A DNA stretch of 64,000 bases from CBFDBF01 sp050287725 (GTDB taxonomy: Bacteria > Pseudomonadota > Gammaproteobacteria > Chromatiales > Chromatiaceae). The stretch covers positions 22,799-86,798 of the forward strand of contig JBNKCL010000008.1 in assembly GCA_050287725.1 (NCBI GenBank), in the 5' to 3' direction. Of the stretch, positions 53,782 to 61,609 are shown one piece after another (within the stretch, counting starts at the first letter, position 1; every line of letters starts with the position of its first letter). A program made the position numbers and the translations under genes. The notes beneath the pieces were generated by a model, which was given only the letters and a program-made list of their open reading frames with translations, made no database searches and was not told the origin of the DNA.

Positions 53782-54420
53782 ATGGGAAAGAAGCGCGAAA
53801 AACTGGTGACCGTCACCATCAACGGAAAGGAGATCCAGGCCCCGCCGTCGTTCTCCACCATCCAGGCCCTGTGGCACGCCGGGTATCCCCGGGTGAAAAG
53901 TGTCGGCTGCCTGGAGGGGGTGTGCGGTTCCTGCCGCATCCTGGTCCGGCGGGCCGGCTCCCCGCTGGTCTCCATGGCGCTCGGCTGCCAGACCCTGGTG
54001 GAAGAGGGGATGGAGGTGAACTTTTTGGTGTTCCCCACCCCCACCCACCACACCTATCAACTGGAGGACATCCCCAACTCCTGGGAGGTGCACGCCCAGT
54101 TCCACCGTATCTTTCCGGAGGCGAGCCACTGCCGGGAGTGCGGCGGTTGCGACAAGAGCTGCCCCAAGGAGATCGAGGTCAAGCGCGGCGTGAGTTTGGC
54201 CAACAAGGGACGGTTCCAGGAGGCGGGCGAGCTGTTCGTGGAGTGCGTCATGTGCAACTTCTGCATGACCGCCTGCCCGGAGTATATCGCTCCCAATCAT
54301 GTAGGTCTGTTCGCGCGCCGGGTCACCGCTTATTTCCACTCCCGGCCCTCCAATCTCATCAACCGCCTGGAACAGCTGCGTAAAGACGAGCTGCAGGTCC
54401 TGACCGACCCGGTCTCCTGA
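53782..54420 (+). CDS. FrdB/HdrC-like iron-sulfur protein
   Basis: A 212-aa soluble electron-transfer subunit. The N-terminal plant-type [2Fe-2S] domain uses C43, C48, C51 and C69 (GCLEGVCGSC, GCQT). It is followed by two CxxCxxCxxxCP sites: C117, C120, C123, C127 and C155, C158, C161, C165. Fumarate-reductase B subunits have a [3Fe-4S] centre as the last cluster; here the full four-cysteine set predicts two [4Fe-4S] clusters, as in HdrC/TfrB-like proteins. No membrane anchor. It is 17 bp before the FrdA-like gene, with which it forms an operon. Confidence 0.9.
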   Translation: MGKKREKLVTVTINGKEIQAPPSFSTIQALWHAGYPRVKSVGCLEGVCGSCRILVRRAGSPLVSMALGCQTLVEEGMEVNFLVFPTPTHHTYQLEDIPNSWEVHAQFHRIFPEASHCRECGGCDKSCPKEIEVKRGVSLANKGRFQEAGELFVECVMCNFCMTACPEYIAPNHVGLFARRVTAYFHSRPSNLINRLEQLRKDELQVLTDPVS

Positions 54421-54437
54421 GTAAGGCAGGTATCACC

Positions 54438-56066
54438 ATGTCGAAAGGTATCCCTTACAACGAAGCACTCCAGCGTTATAAAGCCACGGAGTATCGGGAC
54501 CCGCCCCGCGAGGAATTGGCCGGCGAGGAGCTGCTGAAGCAGTTCCATCCGGACCACTACAAGGATTCCACCGTCAATCTGGAGGTGGGTCCCAACGCGG
54601 GCGAACGCTGCCACCGCCAACTGGCGACGATTCTGCAGTCGGACGCCCGGATCGACGAGGCCGATCTGGCCGGCGCCCCGGTCAAAAAGGCCGATATCCT
54701 GGTGATCGGCGGCGGCGGCGCCGGCTGCGCGGCGGCCCTGACCGCGGCCCAAATGGGGGCCAAGGTGATCCTCGCCACCAAGTTGCGGCTGGGGGACAGC
54801 AACACGGTGATGGCGGAGGGCGGCATCCAGGCCTCCATCGAGAAGGGCGATACGCCCCAGATGCACTTCGACGACACCCTCAAAGCGGGCCACTACCACG
54901 CCGACAAAAAGCTGGTGGCCGAGATGGTGATGGACGGTCCCGCAGTCATCCGCTGGCTGATCCAGCAAGGGATGCAGTTCGACCTGGACAAGTACGGCGA
55001 TATCCTGCTGCGGCGCGCCGGCGGCACCTCCGCCGACCGGGTGGCCTACTACCGCGACTACACCGGCCTGGAGATGATGCGGGTGCTGCGGGAGTCGGTC
55101 AGCAACAGCAACATCGAGGTGATGGACTACAGCCCGGCGGTGGAACTGCTGGCCAACCAGTCGGGCCACTGCGCCGGCGCGGTGATCTCCTCGCTCAAGG
55201 ACTGCTCCTATCTATTGATTAAGGCCAACGCCGTGATCGTCGCCACCGGCGGCATCGGGCGCATGCATCTCAACGGTTTCCCCACCTCCAACCACTTCGG
55301 CGCCACCGGCGACGGCCTGGTGCTGGCCTACCGACTGGGGGCCAGGCTGCGGGATCTGGACTCCTTCCAGTACCACCCCACCGGTCTGGCCCACCCGCAT
55401 CACATGGCCGGCTCCCTGATCACCGAAGGGGTCCGCTCCGCCGGCGGCTATCTGCTCAACGGCCTGGGAGAGCGGTTCGTAAACGAATTGAAGACCCGCG
55501 ACCACGTCTCCTCCGCCATCCTGCGGGAGTGCGCCGAGGGCCGCGGTATCCATGTGGACCGGGAGACCATCGGTGTCTGGCTCGACACCCCCAGCATGGA
55601 ACTGCGCAACCCCGGGCTGCTGACGACGCGCTTCCCGAAACTGGTGCAATTGGGGAAGAAGTGCGAGATCGACCCCACGAAGTTCCCGCTGCTGGTCTAC
55701 CCCACCCTCCATTACCAGAACGGCGGCGCGGTCATCGACGAAAACGGCCTCTCCACCGTGCCGGGACTCTACTGCATCGGCGAGGTGAGCGGCGGCATCC
55801 ACGGACGCAACCGCATCATGGGCAACTCGCTGCTGGACATCATCTGTTTCGGCCGCCGGGCCGGGGCGCATGCCGCGGTGCGCCACCATGCGCCGGGCCA
55901 CAAGAAGGTCTCCATCGAACACCTGAGCGATCTGCGGCGCAAACTGACCCTGGCGAAGATGCCGATGGAGCCCAAGGGTCCCATGCTGTTCCCGGAGTGC
56001 GCCAAGTTCGAGATGGATTCCGACTACGACGGACTGCGCAAGAACCGCGAGAAGAAGCAATCTTAG
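54438..56066 (+). CDS. FrdA/SdhA-like flavoprotein, soluble and non-covalent FAD
   Basis: A 542-aa fumarate reductase/succinate dehydrogenase-type flavoprotein. After an 85-residue N-terminal extension comes the FAD site VIGGGGAGCAAA (89-100). The dicarboxylate site is intact: H313 (QYHPTG), R354 (KTRDHVS), H425 (PTLHYQNGG) and R459 (HGRNRIMGNS), matching E. coli FrdA H232, R287, H355 and R390 by eye. The position of the covalent-FAD His44 is N122 (GDSNTVMAEGG), so FAD should be non-covalent. The short C-terminal domain and lack of anchor genes indicate a cytoplasmic enzyme, most likely fumarate-reducing. Downstream NuoF-like gene suggests NADH as donor. Confidence 0.88.
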   Translation: MSKGIPYNEALQRYKATEYRDPPREELAGEELLKQFHPDHYKDSTVNLEVGPNAGERCHRQLATILQSDARIDEADLAGAPVKKADILVIGGGGAGCAAALTAAQMGAKVILATKLRLGDSNTVMAEGGIQASIEKGDTPQMHFDDTLKAGHYHADKKLVAEMVMDGPAVIRWLIQQGMQFDLDKYGDILLRRAGGTSADRVAYYRDYTGLEMMRVLRESVSNSNIEVMDYSPAVELLANQSGHCAGAVISSLKDCSYLLIKANAVIVATGGIGRMHLNGFPTSNHFGATGDGLVLAYRLGARLRDLDSFQYHPTGLAHPHHMAGSLITEGVRSAGGYLLNGLGERFVNELKTRDHVSSAILRECAEGRGIHVDRETIGVWLDTPSMELRNPGLLTTRFPKLVQLGKKCEIDPTKFPLLVYPTLHYQNGGAVIDENGLSTVPGLYCIGEVSGGIHGRNRIMGNSLLDIICFGRRAGAHAAVRHHAPGHKKVSIEHLSDLRRKLTLAKMPMEPKGPMLFPECAKFEMDSDYDGLRKNREKKQS

Positions 56067-56075
56067 GCGGATGAC

Positions 56076-57326
56076 ATGAAGACGAAACCGTTAAATCAGG
56101 TACTGCTGCGGAAAGAGATCAGGGTGGGCGCCGACCTCGACGCCTGGATCGCCCAGGGCGGCGGCGAGGGCCTGAAAAAGGCGCTGGCGGACACCTCCGC
56201 CATCATCCCCGTGATCAAGGAGGCGGGACTGCGCGGCCTGGGCGGCAGCGGTTTCCCTACCTATAAGAAATGGGAATTCGTGGCCTCCTACAAATCGGAA
56301 GAGAAATATCTCATCTGCAACGGCAACGAGGACGAACCCGGTACCTTCAAGGACTGCATCCTGCTGGAGGAGACCCCGCACCAGGTGATCGAAGGGGCGG
56401 TGATTGCGGCTTTGGCCAACGGCATCAACCGGATCGTCTTCTACATCAACCCCGATCAGAAAAACTCCCTGGCCAATATGCGTGCCGCCGTTGAGCAGTG
56501 GGAGAGTTCCGAGCTCGACGTCATGGTCACGAAGGCGATCGGGGAGAAGATCGAATACCGGGTAATGGCCAGCTCCGGCCACTACATCGGCGGCGAGGAG
56601 ACGGCAGCCATCGAATCGGTGGAAGGCAAGTTCCCGTTTCCGCGCGGCAAACCGCCGTTCCCGGCGGAGTCCGGCGCGTTCGGTCACCCGACCCTGATCA
56701 ACAACATCGAGACCCTCTCCAACGTCTCGCACATCCTGAAGAACGGCGCCGCCTGGTTCCAGGGTCTAGGGCTGGGGAAATGCACCGGCACCAAGATCTA
56801 CTGTTTGAGCGGCGACGTGTTGTCGCCCGGCGCCTACGAACTACCCATGGGCACCCCGCTCAAGGATCTGATCGAGATCTACGGCGGCGGCATGCTGCTG
56901 GGCAAAAAGCTGAAAGCGGTGTTCACCGGCGGCCCCTCCAACACCATCCTTACACCCAAGGACCTGGACGTCCCGCTGGACTTCGACTCCGTGGCGGAGC
57001 GACGCTCCGCGCTGGGCACCGGCGCCATGATCATCGTCTCGGAGGGCACCGGCATCGTGAAGCGGGTCACCGAGTATGTGAACTTCTTCGCCGCCTCCTC
57101 CTGCGGCCAGTGCCCGCCCTGTAAAATCGGCACCTATTATATTTCGCTGCTGCTGACCAAGATCGACACCGGCGAGGGCAACCGGGCCGATCTCGCGTCG
57201 CTTATCAATCTGTGTAAGATCCTGCCCAACTCCGGCCGCTGCCACCTCATCAACGGTGCGGTCAAGGTGCTGGACAGCTCCCTCTACCACTTCATGCACG
57301 AATACGAGGAAGCGCTCAAACCCTGA
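56076..57326 (+). CDS. NuoF-like NADH-binding FMN/iron-sulfur subunit
   Basis: A 416-aa protein of the 51-kDa complex I family. The glycine-rich NADH loop is GLRGLGGSGFPTYKKW (51-66), FMN motif CNGNEDEPGTF (81-91), IGGEETAAIESVEGK, and the [4Fe-4S] ligands are C343, C346, C349 and C389. There is no fused NuoE or ferredoxin domain. It follows the FrdA-like gene by 9 bp (AGGCGG six bases before ATG) and no other nuo genes are near. It is therefore read as the NADH-oxidising subunit of a soluble fumarate-reductase-like complex rather than of complex I. Confidence 0.9.
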   Translation: MKTKPLNQVLLRKEIRVGADLDAWIAQGGGEGLKKALADTSAIIPVIKEAGLRGLGGSGFPTYKKWEFVASYKSEEKYLICNGNEDEPGTFKDCILLEETPHQVIEGAVIAALANGINRIVFYINPDQKNSLANMRAAVEQWESSELDVMVTKAIGEKIEYRVMASSGHYIGGEETAAIESVEGKFPFPRGKPPFPAESGAFGHPTLINNIETLSNVSHILKNGAAWFQGLGLGKCTGTKIYCLSGDVLSPGAYELPMGTPLKDLIEIYGGGMLLGKKLKAVFTGGPSNTILTPKDLDVPLDFDSVAERRSALGTGAMIIVSEGTGIVKRVTEYVNFFAASSCGQCPPCKIGTYYISLLLTKIDTGEGNRADLASLINLCKILPNSGRCHLINGAVKVLDSSLYHFMHEYEEALKP

Positions 57327-57345
57327 GTGGCCCCCTCAGGAATGA

Positions 57346-57416
57346 TTCTCGCCAAGACGCGAAGAACGCCAAGAAAAGCGTTTGACCTCTTTGCGGGCTT
57401 GGCGCCTTGGCGAGAG
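57346..57416. repeat. Palindromic intergenic repeat (CGCCAAGACGC type)
   Basis: TTCTCGCCAAGACGCGAAG (57346-57364) faces GGCGCCTTGGCGAGAG (57401-57416), with inner units AACGCCAAGAAAAG and CTTTGCGGGCTTGG also inversely related. It follows the NuoF-like gene by 20 bp. It is the same family as the block at 47.1-47.4 kb and the fragment at 8.3 kb. Confidence 0.7.
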
Positions 57417-57476
57417 CCTTGAGTCCAATCCCTGGACTGACGGCATAGGCCAAACCCTGCTTGCTCCACCAGTAAC

Positions 57477-57503
57477 AAAAAAGGCGCCCGAGGGCGCCTT
57501 TTT
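57477..57503. terminator. Bidirectional Rho-independent terminator
   Basis: GGCGCCC (57483-57489) and GGGCGCC (57492-57498) form a perfect 7-bp GC stem with six A on the left and five T on the right. It separates the convergent NuoF-like operon and rpmE and serves both. Confidence 0.88.
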
Positions 57504-57523
57504 CGATCCGTGAATCGGTGGTA

Positions 57524-57724
57524 TCAGCGGCTGTAACGCTTGCGGAACTTGTCCACGCGGCCGGCGGTATCCATGATCTTCTGCTTGCCGGTGAAGAAAG
57601 GATGGCAGGCGGAACACACCTCGACATGAAGCTCCTTCCCAAGGGTGGAGCGGGTGGTGAACTTGTTCCCGCAGCTGCAAACCACGTTCATTTCAGTGTA
57701 TTCAGGATGAATATCGGGCTTCAT
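57524..57724 (-). CDS. rpmE: 50S ribosomal protein L31, zinc-binding (C+) form
   Basis: A 66-aa L31 with zinc ligands visible as CSCGN and VCSACHPFFTGKQK; the first begins MNVVCSCGNKF. This is the C+ type, whose zinc-free paralogue replaces it during zinc limitation. The start is ATG at 57724 with AGGTGC upstream. The protein ends DKFRKRYSR. Convergent with the NuoF-like operon. Confidence 0.97.
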   Translation of the reverse strand: MKPDIHPEYTEMNVVCSCGNKFTTRSTLGKELHVEVCSACHPFFTGKQKIMDTAGRVDKFRKRYSR

Positions 57725-57830
57725 GATCGCACCTGTAAATCTGTATAAAAACGCCTTCCGGACCTCCGGGGCGGGAAGACCGCGCATGATAGGCGATTCC
57801 CCCGGCGGACGCAAGGGGCAGGGGGTCTCA

Positions 57831-58079
57831 TCAGGCCGTAGCCCCGCCCTTCTCCACCCGCCGGATCCGGTCCAGCCGGAACTCCAGCAGCTCGCCGGAT
57901 TCGGCCTCGAACCGTAAAAACTCCTCCCCGGAACGGGTGATCAGATCCAGCGGGCGACCGGGCAATCCCTGCACTTCTCCTTTATCTGAGACCCCGTCGA
58001 TCCGCCACCGTTCCCGGCGCAGGATCGCCAGTTCGTACTGGCTGTGGAGATCGCAAGAAACCGGTCGATAGCCACTCAT
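57831..58079 (-). CDS. rof: Rho-binding antiterminator (Rof/YaeO family)
   Basis: An 82-aa protein that aligns by eye along its whole length with E. coli Rof (YaeO): YRPVSCDLHSQYELAIL, then LDLITRSGEEFLRFE and LEFRLDRIRRV. Rof binds Rho and reduces Rho-dependent termination. It is short, with no signal peptide. It lies 106 bp upstream of rpmE on the same strand and 16 bp downstream of a murein endopeptidase-like gene. Confidence 0.88.
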   Translation of the reverse strand: MSGYRPVSCDLHSQYELAILRRERWRIDGVSDKGEVQGLPGRPLDLITRSGEEFLRFEAESGELLEFRLDRIRRVEKGGATA

Positions 58080-58095
58080 CTCTGTTGATGCGCCT

Positions 58096-58794
58096 CTAAT
58101 TCAGAGGCTTGCAGGGGATGTCGAAATCAATGTGGTAGTGGTCGTCGTGTCGGACCCAGGAACGGCGACTTGAGAATGTAACCTTTCCCGCCAACTCCGG
58201 CCATGCACTGGTGGTGTGTAGAAACGGCTGGAGTTTTGGATCAAAAATGACCCGCCGGATTTTTACATAATTTGCTTCGGCGGCATTTTTTATTGCGAGG
58301 ATATGGGCTGCCATCGCCTCAAAGTCGATGGCTAAGTTCTCATAATGCCCCTCGGCGTCAAAGTCGAGTCCGTATCCATACTTGTTGAATATGCCGGTCG
58401 GCAGCGGAACGGACTTCCCGGACTCGTCCAGAACCGGGACCATGAAATCGACGGAGAGTCCGTTCTGATGGGTTTTATGAGGCTTAAATCGTCCTCCTGA
58501 CTCCCATCCTGTTTCGCCATAGACAAAAATCTTGTCCGGGTGATCTTGCTTCAGTTCCTTGTACGCCGCCAGGATCACGTCGGAAACTTTGCAGTGCACA
58601 TACGTCCGGCCCAGCACAGAACCGATGTGACTGTACGCCGTGAAGTTATCCCCGGAATAGGGAAGCTCGCATCCATGCTCCAGTTTTCCTTTGGCCGTCG
58701 TGCCGTAACAAATGCTGTCTGCGCCCATAACCGGCGAGTGGCAAATGAGTAATAGAACGGAAAAAACTGTCGGAATGTAGCCGCGCTGGAACAT
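58096..58794 (-). CDS. Penicillin-insensitive murein endopeptidase-like protein (MepA/M74 type)
   Basis: A 232-aa periplasmic protein with signal peptide (residues 1-25, hydrophobic FSVLLLICHSPVMG). It carries the LAS-metallopeptidase zinc motifs HKTHQNGLSVDF (His...Asp ligands) and WVRHDDHYHIDFDIPC (His ligand pair), the pattern of MepA endopeptidases that cleave D-Ala-meso-DAP cross-links. ATG at 58794; the longer upstream frame looks non-coding. It belongs to a minus-strand run of envelope proteins and precedes rof by 16 bp. Confidence 0.85.
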   Translation of the reverse strand: MFQRGYIPTVFSVLLLICHSPVMGADSICYGTTAKGKLEHGCELPYSGDNFTAYSHIGSVLGRTYVHCKVSDVILAAYKELKQDHPDKIFVYGETGWESGGRFKPHKTHQNGLSVDFMVPVLDESGKSVPLPTGIFNKYGYGLDFDAEGHYENLAIDFEAMAAHILAIKNAAEANYVKIRRVIFDPKLQPFLHTTSAWPELAGKVTFSSRRSWVRHDDHYHIDFDIPCKPLN

Positions 58795-58832
58795 ATTGCT
58801 GGCAATCCAACTCTTCCGATTCCGTATGTCTC

Positions 58833-59186
58833 TCACATTCCGCTTGTCGAAGATCGCCAACCCCCTGCATAGCTGACAACCACAAAGAGAAACGCGACGG
58901 GGACACCATACAACCAGAAATAAAACCCGATCCGCTGCATCCCCAGCGCGGCCAAGAGCCATGCCAATACGGTCACGGCAATGGGGACAAATACATACAT
59001 GCCGGCATTCGATAATGCCTTTGCCAGATACAACAATAGTGCCGCAACCAGCATGACAGGAACACCGTATTCAAATGACGCCCTTGACAGAACGGCGCCG
59101 TCAGGACCGCCAAGCAGGCAGAAGCCGCCCCAGAAACACAAAACCGTGCCGCAAACAAATAGTACAGCGCTTATTACGTGTTTCAT
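58833..59186 (-). CDS. Small integral membrane protein, unknown function
   Basis: A 117-aa protein with four predicted membrane spans (about residues 5-24, 40-58, 63-85 and 88-106) and a short polar C-terminus. I do not recognise the family. The start is ATG at 59186 with CAGGT ten bases upstream, and a TTG at 59207 is possible. It lies 38 bp upstream of the murein endopeptidase-like gene on the same strand and may be co-transcribed. Confidence 0.7.
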   Translation of the reverse strand: MKHVISAVLFVCGTVLCFWGGFCLLGGPDGAVLSRASFEYGVPVMLVAALLLYLAKALSNAGMYVFVPIAVTVLAWLLAALGMQRIGFYFWLYGVPVAFLFVVVSYAGGWRSSTSGM

Positions 59187-59222
59187 CTGGCTTATACCTG
59201 TTACCAAACAAATGCGGGATGC

Positions 59223-59492
59223 TTACAAACCGGGTTCATTCTGAAGTCGCGCCCGCTCCCGTACAAGGGTAAAGGTTTTATAAGCGCCCCAAAGCATGAT
59301 CGCGCCACCGAAAACCAGAATCATGTTGACGAAGGATTGATCGTTCAGAATCGGGAGAAAGGCGTCGCCGTTCGCGGCCAATTTGGCGTACAGTCCAAGC
59401 CCGACCATGATGGAGCCCGGAGCGTCGATGATGCCGACTTTTTTAATCTCTTTATCGATCTCTCTTATGCGTTGTTCTTTATCGATCAGCAT
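59223..59492 (-). CDS. Small membrane protein with N-terminal charged helix, unknown function
   Basis: An 89-aa protein: a charged amphipathic helix (residues 3-20, MLIDKEQRIREIDKEIKK), then GIIDAPGSIMVGLGLYAKLA and a second hydrophobic span (53-72) with a charged tail. Strong GGGGCGAGG ribosome site before the ATG. Conserved-looking but not assigned to a family. 36 bp upstream of the four-span membrane protein, probably in one operon. Confidence 0.7.
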   Translation of the reverse strand: MLIDKEQRIREIDKEIKKVGIIDAPGSIMVGLGLYAKLAANGDAFLPILNDQSFVNMILVFGGAIMLWGAYKTFTLVRERARLQNEPGL

Positions 59493-59592
59493 GCCTCGCC
59501 CCTATATGAAAATTATCGAATTCTGAATCGATCAACGGCGCTTCACCGGCCGGATGAATCCAATCAGAGATAACCGAAAGTACTACCTTCGA

Positions 59593-60159
59593 TTACAATT
59601 TTTTGATGTACTCCCTCATCCTGTCTTCTCCCATCTTGCGTGCCGCCTCAGACACTTCCTCGTTGATCGTCGGGAGCTGCCGTGTCAGCGCGAGGGCGGC
59701 CTCACTCTGGCTAAACCTCAGGATCTCGGACAGTTCGTCCGCATTGAACTGGCGCATGACTTCTTCCGTATTCTGATGGGTGTTGTTAAGCACACTGATA
59801 AAACCGATTCTGAAGAATCGTTTTCCGGTCTTCGTTTCGGCGAACTGCGCCAGCTCCAAAAGATGCTCCCGGGTGACATGACGCGCATAGATTTCCGAAA
59901 TCATATCCTCAATTTCTCCGGGCGTAAGATCGGCGAATGCCCGCCGCGTCAATTCGGCCATACCCGGTTGATTCTTGGAATCTTCGTCAATTTTGAGCCG
60001 GATACTGAGTAAGGCCCACTCACCCGCGTCGATATTATGCAGAAACCGTTTGGCGACGGCGAGATGCCCTGCATCCGGTTTCCCCGGTGCTGTGACACAA
60101 GCCGTTACGGCAAAAGACAGCACGGCCAATATCAGGAAACGATGAAAATGTTGGTACAT
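59593..60159 (-). CDS. DUF2059 family lipoprotein
   Basis: A 188-aa probable lipoprotein: signal peptide with lipobox AVTAC (Cys at about residue 21), followed by a helical DUF2059 domain (FADLTPGEIEDMISEIYARHVTREHLLELAQFAETKTGK). Function unknown; family members are secreted or periplasmic. ATG at 60159 is preferred over an upstream in-frame start because it gives a clean lipoprotein signal. Confidence 0.8.
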   Translation of the reverse strand: MYQHFHRFLILAVLSFAVTACVTAPGKPDAGHLAVAKRFLHNIDAGEWALLSIRLKIDEDSKNQPGMAELTRRAFADLTPGEIEDMISEIYARHVTREHLLELAQFAETKTGKRFFRIGFISVLNNTHQNTEEVMRQFNADELSEILRFSQSEAALALTRQLPTINEEVSEAARKMGEDRMREYIKKL

Positions 60160-60269
60160 GAGCAAAATCCCCACTGAATGAAATAATGTTACAAACGGCT
60201 GCTCAAATTGCCAGGCGCTGTGCATCAGCGAAAATACAATATCCGGCGTCGCCTTGCAGACACCCTATA

Positions 60270-60923
60270 TTAAACCTCGGCGGCTTCTTGGGTAATCACC
60301 TGGAATGCAACCGACAACGCCGCAACGACAAAAACCATCGTTACCGCGGACAATACGTTCACAAAAATCCACATGTACGGGATACGGCTTAGAAGTATCC
60401 CGGGAATGCCGATTACCATCGGAAAAATCGCCACTACCACCAACATTAAAATCTGGTGGCCCCGTGTTGCTTTCCAGGAATCGAAAAATGTCCAGTAACG
60501 GTCTGTTGCGATCGCAGGAAATACAAGAGACAGTCTGGCTAGTAAATAGATCACTGCAGCTATAGAGAGCAGAAAACCAATTTTTGGCATAAATATAAAT
60601 AAGTTAAAAAGCGTCGCGCATAAACCGATGCCAAAAGAATAAATAATAAAATAGACTTCACGTTTTTGAGGCATATTAATTCCCCACTCTGAAACCGAGT
60701 CGGGACCCAGCAAAATGATTCTATGAGTATTAATTGCGAGGAGCACATACGGAAGAAGCATTAGAATTTTATACAGAATCAACGAGCTCAATCCGGATAT
60801 TGAGACAGGCACACTCCCCAGCACAGCCAGAACAGCGACAGGGATCAACAGCGCCTTGGCAAATGACTTCCTGTATTCGATCACATAGCCGAAAGCACCC
60901 AGTATTGTCTGTTTTATTTTCAT
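60270..60923 (-). CDS. Multi-span inner-membrane protein, unknown function
   Basis: A 217-aa protein with five to six predicted membrane spans and positively charged N-terminus (MKIKQTILGAFGYVIEYRK). The motif FDSWKATRGHQILML, between the middle spans, resembles a segment of YIP1/DUF-type membrane proteins in which a TxGN/WKATRG turn is common, but I do not assign a family. It lies 44 bp downstream of the lipoprotein gene at 61 kb. Confidence 0.72.
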   Translation of the reverse strand: MKIKQTILGAFGYVIEYRKSFAKALLIPVAVLAVLGSVPVSISGLSSLILYKILMLLPYVLLAINTHRIILLGPDSVSEWGINMPQKREVYFIIYSFGIGLCATLFNLFIFMPKIGFLLSIAAVIYLLARLSLVFPAIATDRYWTFFDSWKATRGHQILMLVVVAIFPMVIGIPGILLSRIPYMWIFVNVLSAVTMVFVVAALSVAFQVITQEAAEV

Positions 60924-60967
60924 GTGTTTCTAATACGCAAACGCCGGGTGGGTTGGTCCTTACCGAA

Positions 60968-61498
60968 TCAGAGCCGTTGCAATGCGCGCAACGCCAGTGC
61001 CTTGGCCTGCTCCAACGCCTGCTCCTCGCCGTCGAAATCGGCCTGGATACTGATGGTGTCGGTAGCGTTCGAACCGTCCGCCTTGTATACCGTCAGCTGG
61101 GTCACGCCGCTGAACTGCTCCCAGAAGGCCTGATCCCCGACGCCGGACACCGGGGCCAATTTATAGTCGTTCCCCAGATACTCCCGCTTGCCGTCCTGGT
61201 CACTCTTGACCTCCAGATCTACGGAAGCAGGATGATAGACATGCATGACAAACCAGCGGTACTTCGGCATCTCGAACTGCCCTTTGGTCTCCACGCTCTC
61301 AAAGGAACAGTTGACCTTATGCAGTTCTACTCCCGGCTTCATGGCATAGCCGGTGACCAGCTGGATATCCTCCGCCGTCAACAGATCACAGGGTTTCAGT
61401 TGCTCCATAACCTCTTGCGTGGACTGCGTGCTTCTGTCCCCGCAGGCGGTCAGCAATAGAGTGGAAAACAGTATTTGCAAGACGCATGGATATTTCAT
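60968..61498 (-). CDS. Lipoprotein, DUF3558-like, unknown function
   Basis: A 176-aa lipoprotein with signal peptide and lipobox LLTAC (residues about 15-19). A mature domain beginning KPCDLLTAEDIQLVTGYAMK resembles DUF3558-type secreted proteins, and it has one further cysteine (VNCSFES) that could pair with the first. GTG/ATG choices exist; ATG at 61498 gives the best signal peptide. Function unknown. Confidence 0.72.
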   Translation of the reverse strand: MKYPCVLQILFSTLLLTACGDRSTQSTQEVMEQLKPCDLLTAEDIQLVTGYAMKPGVELHKVNCSFESVETKGQFEMPKYRWFVMHVYHPASVDLEVKSDQDGKREYLGNDYKLAPVSGVGDQAFWEQFSGVTQLTVYKADGSNATDTISIQADFDGEEQALEQAKALALRALQRL

Positions 61499-61609
61499 TG
61501 GCTCACCCCTGAACGGTTTCTTTAGCACTTTGAATTATGTACACAAATAAAGACTATATATCAGAAACAATTGCTTCCTGACCCGTTTTTGAAAATCAAT
61601 CAAGTCTGA

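Noticed and set aside
53782..57326. Classical membrane-bound complex II (SdhAB) or a stray complex I fragment
   Set aside because: No SdhC/D anchors, no covalent-FAD histidine, no [3Fe-4S] pattern, and NuoF occurs without the other nuo genes; a soluble NADH-linked enzyme fits better.
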